Part shown: piece by piece, positions 45,864-54,461 of the stretch
Layout of the letters: each line of letters begins with the position of its first letter
Position numbering within the stretch: position 1 is the stretch's first letter
Assembly: GCA_035281585.1 (NCBI GenBank)
Contig: DATEDP010000167.1
Location: forward strand, 1-64,000
DNA length: 64,000 nt
Source of the DNA: a bacterium
GTDB taxonomy: Bacteria > UBA10199 > DSSB01
Direction of reading: 5' to 3'
Notes under the pieces: generated by a model
Databases searched by the model: none
What the model was told of the DNA's origin: nothing
Seen by the model: only the letters and a program-made list of their open reading frames with translations
Position numbers and translations under genes: made by a program

Positions 45864-46562
45864 TTATCGGGGCGGCTTAACTGGCTGGATTTCGACCATT
45901 TGACCGGGCTGAAGGCTGCCCAAGACGATCTCGCCATGGCGAACCCGGATGAGACGAAGCACTCGGATGCCGACCGCCTCGAGCATCCGGCGAATCTCGC
46001 GCTTGACCCCCTCGCCCAGCGTGATTTCGATCCAGAGGCCCCCCTTCGAAGGGATTCGTTTCAGCTGCAGGGCCTTGACCCGCTTTTCTTCCAGCTCGAT
46101 GCCGCCCAGCAAGCGCCGGCGCTCTTCCGGTTCCAAGGGACGCGAAACCTGAACTTGGTAGACTTTGCGGATTTCGAAGGAGGGGTGGGTGTAGCGTTGG
46201 AGAAATTCGCCGTCGTCAGTGAGCAGCAGGAGCCCTTCCGACTCCTTGTCGAGCCGGCCGACCGCGTTGACCTCCGGTGGCAGCCGGAGCAGGTCGAAGA
46301 CGGTCTTGCGGCCCTGAGGATCGCTCTTGCTGACCACGACTCCGCGCGGCTTGTAGTAGGCGAAGTACCGGTGCTTGGATTCGGGCTGACGCAGCGCTTT
46401 GCCGTCGACCTCGATCGAATCGGCGGCCGGGTCGGCCTTGACGCCGAGCTCGCGGACGATCTTGCCGTTGACTTTGACCCGGCCCGAAAGGATCGCGGCT
46501 TCGGCATGGCGGCGACTGGCGATGCCGGCGCGGGAGAGGATTTTTTGCAGGCGCTCGAGCAT
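45864..46562 (-). CDS. rluB: Ribosomal large subunit pseudouridine synthase (RluB type)
   Basis: This is a 232-residue protein. The N-terminal S4 RNA-binding domain (ERLQKILSRAGIASRRHAEAAI) is followed by the catalytic domain with GRLDKESEGLLLLTDDG, which carries the catalytic aspartate, and EGVKREIRRML. The position after scpB and scpA is the usual one for RluB in many bacteria. RluB modifies U2605 of 23S rRNA. RluE/RluF specificity cannot be excluded from sequence alone. Confidence 0.87.
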   Translation of the reverse strand: MLERLQKILSRAGIASRRHAEAAILSGRVKVNGKIVRELGVKADPAADSIEVDGKALRQPESKHRYFAYYKPRGVVVSKSDPQGRKTVFDLLRLPPEVNAVGRLDKESEGLLLLTDDGEFLQRYTHPSFEIRKVYQVQVSRPLEPEERRRLLGGIELEEKRVKALQLKRIPSKGGLWIEITLGEGVKREIRRMLEAVGIRVLRLIRVRHGEIVLGSLQPGQMVEIQPVKPPR

Positions 46563-46567
46563 GCGAA

Positions 46568-46685
46568 TTCCCTCCCCTTTGTAAGGGGAGGGTTAGGGAG
46601 GGGTAGAGCGATAGCAAAACGCAAAAGCTTGCTTCTTTAGCCAGCTCTCTACCTCCCCCTGCCCCCTCCTTACAAAGGAGGGGGT
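46568..46685. repeat. Type B palindromic element, copy 1
   Basis: The left end is CCTCCCCTTTGTAAGGGGAG followed by GGTTAGGGAGGGGTAGAG. The right end is CTCTACCTCCCCCTGCCCC followed by CTCCTTACAAAGGAGGGGG. It is a sister of the type A family, with a different spacer. The right arm overlaps the end of scpB, which therefore closes with PPPL. It lies between scpB and rluB. Confidence 0.88.
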
Positions 46686-47548
46686 TTCTCCTCCTCGCTC
46701 TTCTCTTCCGCGAAAATCTCTTTCTCGACGTCGCGAAGCCCTTTTAGCGAGGACTCGAGGTCGAGGATGGCTTCCTCATCCTCTTCATCCAAAGCGGCGA
46801 TCATCTGCTGAACCGCCTCGCCCTCGAGCAGCGAATCCTCGGGCTCGAGCTCGGCCTCGTTCTCGACCACCGTCCCCTCGCCGCTCTTGCGTTGGAACTC
46901 TTCTTCCAGCTCCCGGAATTCCTTCAAGGTCGGAAGCTCCTGGAGGCTCTTGAGCTGGAAGAGCTCCAGGAAGTCCTGGGTGGTGCCGTAGAGCATCGGC
47001 TTGCCGGGCTCGTCCTTCTTGCCGACGATGCGAACCAGGTTTTTCTCGAGCAGGGTCTTGAGCACACCGCCCGAATCGACGCCCCGAATCAAATCGATCT
47101 CGACCCGGGTGATCGGCTGCTTGTAGGCCACGATGGCCAAGGTTTCGAGCGAGGGCTTGGAGATCTTGGTCGGCTTGGGCTGGTAGAATTGCTGGAGGAT
47201 GGCGGCGTTCTCCGGCTTGGTCCGGAACTGCCAGCCATTGGCCACCTCGGTGAGCACGATCCCACGCTGATCTTGGGTCCGGTACTCGGCGGCCAGGTCT
47301 TCCAAGGCCTGAATGATCTCGCTGCGGCCGATTTTTTCGGCCTCCCGCTCGGCGACCGCTTCCAATTGGCTGGCGGGGTCGGCCGGCGGCTCGGTGGCGC
47401 CCGCCTCGCCTTCGCCGGCCTCGACCGCCGGCCGGGCCAAAAGCTCCTCGTAATTTTGCACCGCCACCAGCATTTCCGGGACCTTCAAGGGGTGCTCCGA
47501 GACGAAGATCAAGCTTTCAAGGAAGGATTTGAGACGGATGCTTTCCAT
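46670..47548 (-). CDS. scpB: Segregation and condensation protein B
   Basis: This is a 292-residue winged-helix kleisin-associated protein. [25 protein letters not shown] and [18 protein letters not shown] are the family hallmarks. The protein is longer than usual because of an acidic insertion (about residues 42-70) and an acidic C-terminal tail of about 90 residues. It acts with ScpA and SMC in chromosome segregation. The last residues come from the palindromic element at 46568-46685. It lies seven bases after scpA. Confidence 0.9.
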   Translation of the reverse strand: MESIRLKSFLESLIFVSEHPLKVPEMLVAVQNYEELLARPAVEAGEGEAGATEPPADPASQLEAVAEREAEKIGRSEIIQALEDLAAEYRTQDQRGIVLTEVANGWQFRTKPENAAILQQFYQPKPTKISKPSLETLAIVAYKQPITRVEIDLIRGVDSGGVLKTLLEKNLVRIVGKKDEPGKPMLYGTTQDFLELFQLKSLQELPTLKEFRELEEEFQRKSGEGTVVENEAELEPEDSLLEGEAVQQMIAALDEEDEEAILDLESSLKGLRDVEKEIFAEEKSEEEKPPPL

Positions 47549-47555
47549 ATTTCAC

Positions 47556-48326
47556 CTATTGGATGGTCACGTTGGCTTCGATGTTCTGCAAGTCGGCGCC
47601 CTCGAAAACCGGGACCATGTAAATTTCGCCGTAAGTTTGGTTTTGGGTGACCTGAAGGACCTTGAGCCGGACCATCTCGAGGATGGCCAGGAAGGTCACG
47701 ATCAAGCGGTCGCGGGTGGCTTCGCCCTCGAAGAGGGCGCGAAACTCGACCATCTCGCGGCCGCGCAGCCGGTCCATCAGCTCGTAGATCCGTTCGGTCA
47801 CCGAGACTCGCTCGACCCGGACCTCGTGGATCGTCTTGGCCGGGGCCTTCTTCAGCATCTCGTAGAAGCAGCTGATGAGCTGGAAGAGGTCGACTTCGAC
47901 CGGAGCTTCTTCCTCCTCGATCGGGTCGATCGGGACGCTGTGGGTGAAAACGTCGCGGCCGAGCATCGGCCGCTCGATGAGCTGGGTGGCCGCCTCTTTA
48001 TAGCGCTGGTACTCGAGCAGGCGCCGGATCAGCTCGGCCCTTGGGTCCCCACCCTCTTCGTCCTCCTCGCCTTCCTGGTGGTCGGGCAAGAGCAGCTTGG
48101 ATTTGATGTGGGCCAGCTCGCTGGCCATCAGCAAAAAATCGCCGGCCAGGTCGATGTTCAGCTCCTCGAGCAAATTGAGATATTCCATGTATTGCTCGAG
48201 GACCAAGGTGATCGGGATGTTGACGATGTCGAGGTCGTTCTTCTTGATGAGATGGAGCAGCAGATCGAGCGGTCCCTCGAAGACTTCCAAGTCGACTTTA
48301 TAGGCCGTTTGGCTTTCCATGGTCAT
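47556..48326 (-). CDS. scpA: Segregation and condensation protein A
   Basis: This is a 256-residue kleisin. YKVDLEVFEGPLDLLLHLIKKNDLDI at the N-terminus, LLMASELAHIKSKLLLP and a C-terminal winged helix (FLAILEMVRLKVLQVTQ) are conserved. It bridges SMC heads together with ScpB. The ATG at 48326 overlaps the trpS stop (ATGA). The frame stays open upstream to 49226, but that part is a shadow of trpS. Confidence 0.92.
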   Translation of the reverse strand: MTMESQTAYKVDLEVFEGPLDLLLHLIKKNDLDIVNIPITLVLEQYMEYLNLLEELNIDLAGDFLLMASELAHIKSKLLLPDHQEGEEDEEGGDPRAELIRRLLEYQRYKEAATQLIERPMLGRDVFTHSVPIDPIEEEEAPVEVDLFQLISCFYEMLKKAPAKTIHEVRVERVSVTERIYELMDRLRGREMVEFRALFEGEATRDRLIVTFLAILEMVRLKVLQVTQNQTYGEIYMVPVFEGADLQNIEANVTIQ

Positions 48327-49309
48327 AGTCCCATCACCTCGTAGACCTTTTGCAGCTGAACCTGGGCCGCTTTGCGGGCCCGCTCGGCGCCGGCGGCCAG
48401 GATCTCGTCGACCCAGGCCGGCTTGGCTTCGAATTCCTTGCGCCGCTCTTGGATCGGCTTGAGGAAGGCGATCAAGTTTTCGGTGGCCAGCTTCTTGTCC
48501 TCGACGCAGCCGATCTCGGCGGCCCGGCATTGAACATTGACCCTCGCGATCGTCTCCGGCGGCGAGAAGAGCTTGTGGTAGTCGAAGACCGTGCAGACGT
48601 CGGGATTGCCGGGGTCGCTGCGCCGCACCCGCGCCGGATCGGTCACCGCGTCGCCCATTTTTTTGCGCAAGGCGGCTTCGTCGTCGCTCAGGTAAATCGA
48701 ATTTCCGTAGCTCTTCGACATCTTCCTTCCATCCAGGCCCGGAACTTTCGGCGAAGGCGTCAAGAGCGGCTGGGGCTCGACGAAGGTTTCGCCGTAAAGG
48801 TGATTGAAGCGGCGGAGGATCTCGCGGGAAAGCTCGAGATGGGCGACCTGATCCTGGCCGACCGGAACATAATTGGCCTTGTAGATCGCCACGTCGGCGG
48901 TTTGCAAGAGGGGATAGCCCAGAAAACCGTAAGTCGAGAGGTCGCGGTCCTTCAGCTCGTTTTTCAGCTCCTTGTAGCTGGGAACCCGCTCCAGCCAGCT
49001 GATCGGCGTCAGCATCGAGAGGAGGAGATGGAGCTCGGCGTGCTCCGGCACTCGCGATTGGAGAAACAATGTACAGCGCTGGGGATCGAGGCCCACCGCC
49101 AGCCAATCGAGGAGGATATCGCGGCTGGCGCCCCGCAGAACCTTGGGGTCCTGGTATTCGGTGGTCAGGGCATGCCAGTCGGCCACGAAGAAGTAACAGC
49201 GGTACTGCTCCTGAAGCTCCAGCCAATTCTTCAAGACCCCGAAATAATGGCCCAAATGGAGCTTTCCGGTGGGTCGCATCCCGCTGACGACGATTTTTTC
49301 GGTGGTCAT
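48323..49309 (-). CDS. trpS: Tryptophanyl-tRNA synthetase
   Basis: This is a 328-residue class I synthetase. The HIGH motif appears as LHLGHYFG and the KMSKS loop as GRKMSKSYGN. VSGMRPTGKLH at the N-terminus and VPVGQDQVAHLELSREI are characteristic. It heads the operon trpS-scpA-scpB-rluB, a known gene order. Confidence 0.95.
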   Translation of the reverse strand: MTTEKIVVSGMRPTGKLHLGHYFGVLKNWLELQEQYRCYFFVADWHALTTEYQDPKVLRGASRDILLDWLAVGLDPQRCTLFLQSRVPEHAELHLLLSMLTPISWLERVPSYKELKNELKDRDLSTYGFLGYPLLQTADVAIYKANYVPVGQDQVAHLELSREILRRFNHLYGETFVEPQPLLTPSPKVPGLDGRKMSKSYGNSIYLSDDEAALRKKMGDAVTDPARVRRSDPGNPDVCTVFDYHKLFSPPETIARVNVQCRAAEIGCVEDKKLATENLIAFLKPIQERRKEFEAKPAWVDEILAAGAERARKAAQVQLQKVYEVMGL

Positions 49310-49437
49310 ATCTGGTAATGCCTCGTAATTATTATGCCAATAACAGAGAAGGCCGGGCCGGGCAACGGCGACATTTTCCCCTTTTCATTTTTCCCGGACC
49401 GGGTTAGTTACCGGAAACACAGGGTTTTCAAGCAAAA

Positions 49438-49464
49438 TCAACATCTCGTTAGGTTCACCGTTTT
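49438..49464 (+). promoter_or_regulatory. Promoter-like two-box element, weaker match
   Basis: TCAACATC, 11 bases, ACCGTTTT lies 42 bases before the ATG at 49506. It keeps the spacing of the elements at 41948 and 44559 but has a poorer second box. The surrounding interval 49310-49505 holds no gene. Confidence 0.3.
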
Positions 49465-49505
49465 TCTTCGAGGGTGTAAAGACTGAGCGGTGGCCTGCCC
49501 TTGGC

Positions 49506-52500
49506 ATGCTCGAATCACGCATCGGGATCCCACCCGAACAGTCCAGCGCTTTTTCCACGCCTCACGGTACCCGTTCATCCCAAGAAGTCTTAACCGAGTT
49601 TTTATCCACGCCGGAGAGCCGCGAGCTTCGGCCCACCGAGCGCCGCGAGCTGAGCGCCCTTTGCCGGGAATCGGACTCCGAGCTCTTCCACACCGGGCTG
49701 CTCCACTTGGCCCGGCGACTCGAGGTCAGCGAGCGGGCGCCGCTGGCGACGCGACTCTACTCCTTGGTGCAAAGCCAGAGTCAGGATCTCGGCTTGAGAA
49801 ACCGCGCCCAAAGCCGGCTGGCCTTGTTCGAAGGCGGCGGCGATTTCGGCGACCGGATGGAGTTTCATGCCAGCCATTTCTTCGGCCAAGCCACCGACCC
49901 CACCGCCTTGGGCGCGATGGCCGTCGGCGGCGCTGCTTTCCGAGTGGCTCGCCTCGGCTTGCTCGGCCGCTTGCTCGCCAACCCATCGGCGAGCTGGGCG
50001 ACCCGTGGCTTCGGCGCCCGGGCTCTGGCCGGCGGCGGCGCTTTCTTGGCCGAGTCCTTCGCTTTCACTTCGGCCGGCCGCGGCTTCCAGGCCCTGGCTG
50101 GAAGGTCCCAGGACTGGAGCCTCCGAGCTCTGGGGCAAGAGTGGGCCGCCGGTGCGATCACTCTTGCCTCGCTTCGCGGCTTCGGCGCCTTGGGTGGAGG
50201 GCTATACCGCCGGGTTCATGGAAATTCGGCTTCGCCCTGGCATGCCCTTTACGGCCAGACCGCGATGTTCGGCGGCATCCTCGCGGCCCATGCGGTCGAA
50301 GAGCGCTTGGGCCTCCGCCAGCCGACCCAGGGCGCCAATGCCCTGCTCGATGGCTTCGTCACCCTCCTCCACTTCAACGTCGCCGGCCACCTGCTGCGCC
50401 AAGGCATGGGCCCGCGGTGGCAGGCTTGGGAGCGGGGGCTTGATCAAAGAGCCGAACGCTTGAGCTGGAATCCACCCCAGCCGCGCAATCCCTTCGCCGG
50501 GCTGGGCGGCATGCAAACGGCCCCGGCCCTCGCCGGAAATGGCGCACCGGCGCTGCGCTGGATCTCGCCTCGCCGAACCGAGGGATTCGTGATGATGGAG
50601 GGGAAACCGAGCGGCGAAACAGGCCCGGCCGAAGGCGCCGGCGAATCGGCGGCGCCGGCTAGGCCCCCATCGGAGCCCCCCTCGCCGGATAAGCCGCCTT
50701 CCTGGTGGCCGGCCGGCGAGCTGACGGTCGAAATGGCTCAGGCTTTCATCAATGCTCAGCCCGACAGCACGGTCATCATCGAATTCGTCCGGGGCGAAAG
50801 CAGCAAAGGCTTGATCGGCCAAATCCGGATGGCCAACACCCGGGTGAAGGAAAAATTCGGTTACGAGCCGGAAGAGGCGGTCGGCATGCCTTTGAGCCGC
50901 TTCACCCGGCCCGAGGACAGCGCCCTCATGGCGAGGATGCAGCGGATGATCCTCGATACCGGCCGAATCAAATTCAACGAGGTTCGATTCGTCCGCAAGG
51001 ACGGCACCGTGATCTACTGCGACGTCCGCGGCACCACCCATCGGCTGGGCAACCGGACCATCGGCTTCGCGACGCTCCAAGACGTCAGCAAGCGCCGGGC
51101 GGCCCAAGCCGCGATCCGAGCCGAGCAAATGCGCTTTCGGGCCCTGCTCCGGGGCGTTCCCGACGTGATCTTCCGGATCGGCCACGACGGGACCTTCCTG
51201 GATGCCCACTCCGAGCGGGCGGAAATTTTCCCTCTTCCGATGGACAAGGTCGTCGGCATGAAGGTCTGGGATCTCCCGGTCCCGCCGGAGCTGCTGGACT
51301 TGGCCCGGAACGGAATCGAGGCTGCGTTGAGCACCGGCCAGACTCAATACGTGGAATACCGACTGCCCATGCCCGACGGCACTTTTCGAATCCAAGAAGG
51401 TCGGATCACCGCCAGCGGCGCCGACGAAGTGGTCGCCACGGTGCGGGACATCACCGAGGCTCGTCAAGCCGAGACCCACCGGATCGCCGCGGCCCGAGCC
51501 GAAACTCTGAAGCTGATCGGCCGTGGATTGGCGCACGACGCCAACAATGCCCTCGCTCCTCTCGACTTGGGTTTAAAACTGCTCCTTAGGCAAATGAGGC
51601 AAAGCGAAGAATCGGGCGTCGTTCCGACGATTGAACAGGTCCAAATCTGGAACAACAGCATTGAAACCATTCTCAGCAGCGCGGAACGGCTCAAAAACAT
51701 GATCGGAGGCTTTCGCGAATTGAGCCAAGATCCCGCCCAGGGGCCGCCTTTTGACCTCCACTCGCTGCTGGATGCCGCCGAGCTCCGCAATACCGTCGGA
51801 ACCAACGTGCATCTTCGGGTCCGCTTAAGCGCCGAACCCTGGCTGATTCCGGGACCCCGCGAGAACATCCATCGGGTGATCCTCAACTTGGTGGTCAACG
51901 CCAACGATGCCATGGAAGGGCGAAACGGCTCCTTGCGCATCGAAACCGACCGGGTCGTGCTCAGCGTCGAAGACCTCCGGCAGCTGACGAGTTTTTCGCC
52001 GGGAATTCTGCACTGGCGAGGCGGCAATTTCATGCGGGTGCGGGTCCAGGACAACGGTCCGGGGATTCCACCGGAACACATGTCCCGGATATTCGAACCT
52101 TATTTTTCAACCAAGACCAAGGACGGCAAGTCGGGTCATGGCGGGCTGGGTCTGGCCCTGACTCAAAAGCTCGTCCAGGATGCCGGCGGATTTCTCACCG
52201 TCGAAACCTCGCCGAACGGCACGACCTTCGACGTTTATCTCCCTCAAGCCGATCGGATTTCATCCCGTCCACCGGCGGTGGTTTCTCCGGCCTTGAGCCA
52301 GGCCCGCGGCAAGGCCATTCTCATCGTCAGCCCGGATCAGGCTTTCCGGGAAACGATCGGGGTTTCATTGACCAACCGGGGTTTCAGCCAGGTCCTCTAT
52401 GCCCAAAATCTCGCCGAAGCCCAAGCCTTGGCCCGGTCGAGCGGCGAGCTGGGAGCTTTGCTCACCGAGTCTCGCTTTCCCGACGAAGGACAAGGTTTCG

Positions 52501-52685
52501 ACCTCATGAAAGACTTGCGCCGGCAGCAACCTCAGTTGGCCACCATCATTTGGAGCGGCCTCGATCCCAGCCGTTACGCCGATCGCTTGGGACCTTCGGG
52601 CACTTTCTTGAGCCGCGACACATCTTCCGAAATCATGGGGGGCGTTTTGGAAGACCTGATGACTCGAAGCCATCCTAGTCCGTGA
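49506..52685 (+). CDS. Modular family protein 4 fused to PAS-PAS-histidine kinase-pseudoreceiver
   Basis: This is a 1059-residue protein. Residues 1-330 are the family N-terminus (ELSALCRESDSELFH near 48; hydrophobic module 125-320 with SQDW, LRGFGALG and VEERLGL). A proline-rich linker follows (about 355-400). Two PAS domains (about 405-530 and 535-655) precede a HisKA-like helix with GLAHDANN (His677) and a complete HATPase with N box at Asn798, DNGPGIP at Asp849 and GHGGLGLAL. The final 110 residues look like a receiver, but the phosphoacceptor position is Glu988 (LLTESRFP) and the acidic pair is changed to SPDQ. It probably autophosphorylates and signals to a separate regulator. No partner regulator gene is adjacent. 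Confidence 0.85.
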   Translation: MLESRIGIPPEQSSAFSTPHGTRSSQEVLTEFLSTPESRELRPTERRELSALCRESDSELFHTGLLHLARRLEVSERAPLATRLYSLVQSQSQDLGLRNRAQSRLALFEGGGDFGDRMEFHASHFFGQATDPTALGAMAVGGAAFRVARLGLLGRLLANPSASWATRGFGARALAGGGAFLAESFAFTSAGRGFQALAGRSQDWSLRALGQEWAAGAITLASLRGFGALGGGLYRRVHGNSASPWHALYGQTAMFGGILAAHAVEERLGLRQPTQGANALLDGFVTLLHFNVAGHLLRQGMGPRWQAWERGLDQRAERLSWNPPQPRNPFAGLGGMQTAPALAGNGAPALRWISPRRTEGFVMMEGKPSGETGPAEGAGESAAPARPPSEPPSPDKPPSWWPAGELTVEMAQAFINAQPDSTVIIEFVRGESSKGLIGQIRMANTRVKEKFGYEPEEAVGMPLSRFTRPEDSALMARMQRMILDTGRIKFNEVRFVRKDGTVIYCDVRGTTHRLGNRTIGFATLQDVSKRRAAQAAIRAEQMRFRALLRGVPDVIFRIGHDGTFLDAHSERAEIFPLPMDKVVGMKVWDLPVPPELLDLARNGIEAALSTGQTQYVEYRLPMPDGTFRIQEGRITASGADEVVATVRDITEARQAETHRIAAARAETLKLIGRGLAHDANNALAPLDLGLKLLLRQMRQSEESGVVPTIEQVQIWNNSIETILSSAERLKNMIGGFRELSQDPAQGPPFDLHSLLDAAELRNTVGTNVHLRVRLSAEPWLIPGPRENIHRVILNLVVNANDAMEGRNGSLRIETDRVVLSVEDLRQLTSFSPGILHWRGGNFMRVRVQDNGPGIPPEHMSRIFEPYFSTKTKDGKSGHGGLGLALTQKLVQDAGGFLTVETSPNGTTFDVYLPQADRISSRPPAVVSPALSQARGKAILIVSPDQAFRETIGVSLTNRGFSQVLYAQNLAEAQALARSSGELGALLTESRFPDEGQGFDLMKDLRRQQPQLATIIWSGLDPSRYADRLGPSGTFLSRDTSSEIMGGVLEDLMTRSHPSP

Positions 52686-52815
52686 TTCCCCCTTTGAAAA
52701 AGGGGGATTAAGGGGGATTTAAAGCGGTCGCTGGAAGAGAAAGCCTGGAAATCGAAACAATTGCTTTGCAACGGCTTTCAAATCCCCCCTGCCCCCCTTT
52801 TTCAAAGGGGGGAAT
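52685..52815. repeat. Type A palindromic element, copy 6
   Basis: It has CCCCCTTTGAAAAAGGGGG and CCCCCCTTTTTCAAAGGGGGG ends. The core (AAAGCGGTCGCTGGAAG... GCAACGGCT) is nearly the same as that of copy 1 at 2253-2383. It lies exactly between the convergent kinase and xerD genes. Confidence 0.92.
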
Positions 52816-53711
52816 TAAGATCGAGGATGAAATTTGTGGATGGCCTTGAGCCGATCCGGCGAGACGTGGGTGTAAACTTGGGTCGTCGCCAAATCGGCGT
52901 GGCCCAGCATGACCTGAACCGAGCGGAGGTCGGCGCCGCCGCCCAGCAAGTGGGTGGCGAAGGAATGGCGGAGCTTGTGGGGGCTGATCTCCTTCTTGAT
53001 CCCGGCTTGGCGGGCATAGTCCTTCAACAAGAGGAAAAATTGCTGGCGGGTCATCTTGGCGCCGCGGCGGCTCAAGAACAGGGCGTCGGATAGGCGCTTG
53101 GCGGTGAGCTTGGGCCGGGCCAGCTCGAGATACTCTTTCAAACATTCCAAAGCCGAGCGCCCGACCGGCACCAGCCTTTCCTTCGATCCCTTGCCCAAAA
53201 CCCGCACGAAGCCGGCCTCGAAATGCAAATCGCGCAGCTGCAAGCCGACCAGCTCCGACACCCGGAGGCCGGTGGCGTAAAGCAGCTCGAGCATCGCCCG
53301 GTCGCGGCGGCCCAGCGGCGTCGTCGGATCGGGCTGCTTCAGCAGAGCATCAATCTCTTGGGCGTTCAAGACCTGAGGCAGGGCTCGGCCGAGCTTGGGC
53401 AGCTCGACGTTCAAGGTCGGATCGACCTCCCACCATTTTTCCTTCAAGCCGTGGCGGAAGAACATCCGCAATGTCGTCAACCTCCGCGCGGTCGAGCGCC
53501 CCTTCTGGCCGCGGTCGAACTCGAAGGAGAGGAATTCGCGGATCTCGCTCTCCCCCAGCTTGGCCAGGGTCTTGCCCGGCTTGCGGTCGAGAAAGGCGGC
53601 GAAGTGCAGGAGGTCGCGGCGGTAGCTCTCGACCGTGTTCCGCGCCAGATTGCGCTCGACCCGCAGCACGTCGAGGAAGGCTTCGATGAGGTTGGACTTG
53701 GATTCTTGCAT
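52815..53711 (-). CDS. xerD: Tyrosine recombinase XerD/XerC
   Basis: This is a 298-residue site-specific recombinase. The N-terminal SAM-like core-binding domain (residues about 6-95) is followed by the catalytic domain with Arg150 (ATGLRVSEL), His245 and Arg248 (HKLRHSFATH), His271 (LGHA) and nucleophile Tyr280 (TTQVYTHV). Length and motifs fit chromosome-dimer-resolving Xer proteins, with XerD the closer match, although XerC cannot be excluded. No integrase-type features or adjacent att site are present. It stands alone, divergent from trmB. Confidence 0.85.
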   Translation of the reverse strand: MQESKSNLIEAFLDVLRVERNLARNTVESYRRDLLHFAAFLDRKPGKTLAKLGESEIREFLSFEFDRGQKGRSTARRLTTLRMFFRHGLKEKWWEVDPTLNVELPKLGRALPQVLNAQEIDALLKQPDPTTPLGRRDRAMLELLYATGLRVSELVGLQLRDLHFEAGFVRVLGKGSKERLVPVGRSALECLKEYLELARPKLTAKRLSDALFLSRRGAKMTRQQFFLLLKDYARQAGIKKEISPHKLRHSFATHLLGGGADLRSVQVMLGHADLATTQVYTHVSPDRLKAIHKFHPRS

Positions 53712-53742
53712 CCGCCGGCCATCTTAATTAAGGCTTCGGGCC

Positions 53743-54381
53743 ATGTCCACGAAGGTTTACGTCCCGCCGCCCAAGGAGCTTCGTTTCCTGCCCCGCGAGC
53801 CGCCGCTTGAAACCGAAGGCCCGTTGGTGCTGGAGATCGGTCCGGGCAAGGGTGAATTTCTGCTGCATTCGGCCCAGGCCGAGCCCCGGACCACCTTCGT
53901 CGCGGTCGAGATCCGCCGCGGCCGCTTCGAGAAGATCGCCAAGAAGGCGGCGGGCCTGAAGCTTGCCAACGTTTTCATGGTGCTCGGCGACGCCCGCGAG
54001 TGCCTGACGCGTCTTTTTGGGAAGCGGGCGGGGGCAAGCCCCGCCCCTACCTTCGATCGGATCTATATCCTTTTCCCCGATCCCTGGCCCAAGCGCCGCC
54101 ACAGCAAGCATCGCCTGCTCAAGCCCGAGCTCCTGGCCCACCTGCGCGACTTCCTCAAGCCCGGCGGGGCGATCTACAACGCCACCGACGCCGGCTTCTA
54201 CTCCGAAGAGATCGTCGCGGCCTTCGAAGAGGTTGGCGGATTTCGGCGCGAGGCGATCGAATCGCTTTATCCGACTTATTTCGAAAAGAAGTGGAAGGCG
54301 ATGGGGCGGGAGATTGACTATTGGCGGTTCGTGAAACTAGACCTCCCTCCCCTTTGTAAGGGGAGGGTCGGGGAGGGGTAG
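53743..54381 (+). CDS. trmB: tRNA (guanine-N7)-methyltransferase with repeat-derived insert and tail
   Basis: This is a 212-residue enzyme for m7G46 of tRNA. LVLEIGPGKGEFLLHSA is the SAM motif. ILFPDPWPKRRHSKHRL is the family hallmark, and NATDAGFYSEEI lies near the C-terminus. Two parts are unusual. Residues about 95-103 (RAGASPAPT) are encoded by a GGGGCGGG palindrome inserted in frame. The last dozen residues (PPLCKGRVGEG) come from the type B element that begins at 54342. The catalytic core appears intact. Confidence 0.92.
   Translation: MSTKVYVPPPKELRFLPREPPLETEGPLVLEIGPGKGEFLLHSAQAEPRTTFVAVEIRRGRFEKIAKKAAGLKLANVFMVLGDARECLTRLFGKRAGASPAPTFDRIYILFPDPWPKRRHSKHRLLKPELLAHLRDFLKPGGAIYNATDAGFYSEEIVAAFEEVGGFRREAIESLYPTYFEKKWKAMGREIDYWRFVKLDLPPLCKGRVGEG
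54025..54050. repeat. GC palindrome inserted in the trmB coding region
   Basis: GGGCGGGGGCAAGCCCCGCC followed by CCTAC is a short hairpin. It matches the half-element GGGCGGGCGCAAGGCCCGCC at 58503-58528. Here it is in frame within trmB and encodes RAGASPAPT between two conserved parts of the enzyme. Confidence 0.85.
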
Positions 54382-54460
54382 AAAGTCTGCGTCTTGCAAA
54401 ATCTCTCGCATGACGCCATCGCTCTACCTCCCCCTGCCCCCTCCTTACAAAGGAGGGGGA
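54342..54460. repeat. Type B palindromic element, copy 2
   Basis: The left end is CCTCCCCTTTGTAAGGGGAG then GGTCGGGGAGGGGTAGA. The right end is CTCTACCTCCCCCTGCCCC then CTCCTTACAAAGGAGGGGG. The left arm forms the last codons of trmB, and the right end touches the stop of mqnE. It lies between convergent genes. Confidence 0.9.
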
Positions 54461-54461
54461 A

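Noticed and set aside
47556-49226. A 556-codon frame that would extend scpA far upstream
   Set aside because: The upstream half is out of frame with trpS and has shadow-like composition. The ATGA overlap at 48323-48326 gives a normal ScpA.
49490-49505. TGGCCTGCCCTTGGCA, a sigma-54-like spacing just before the kinase gene
   Set aside because: It touches the ATG, so transcription would begin inside the coding region, and the -12 part is imperfect.
52815-53711. The tyrosine recombinase as a mobile-element integrase
   Set aside because: Length and motifs fit a housekeeping Xer protein. No att-like direct repeats, tRNA target or phage genes lie nearby.
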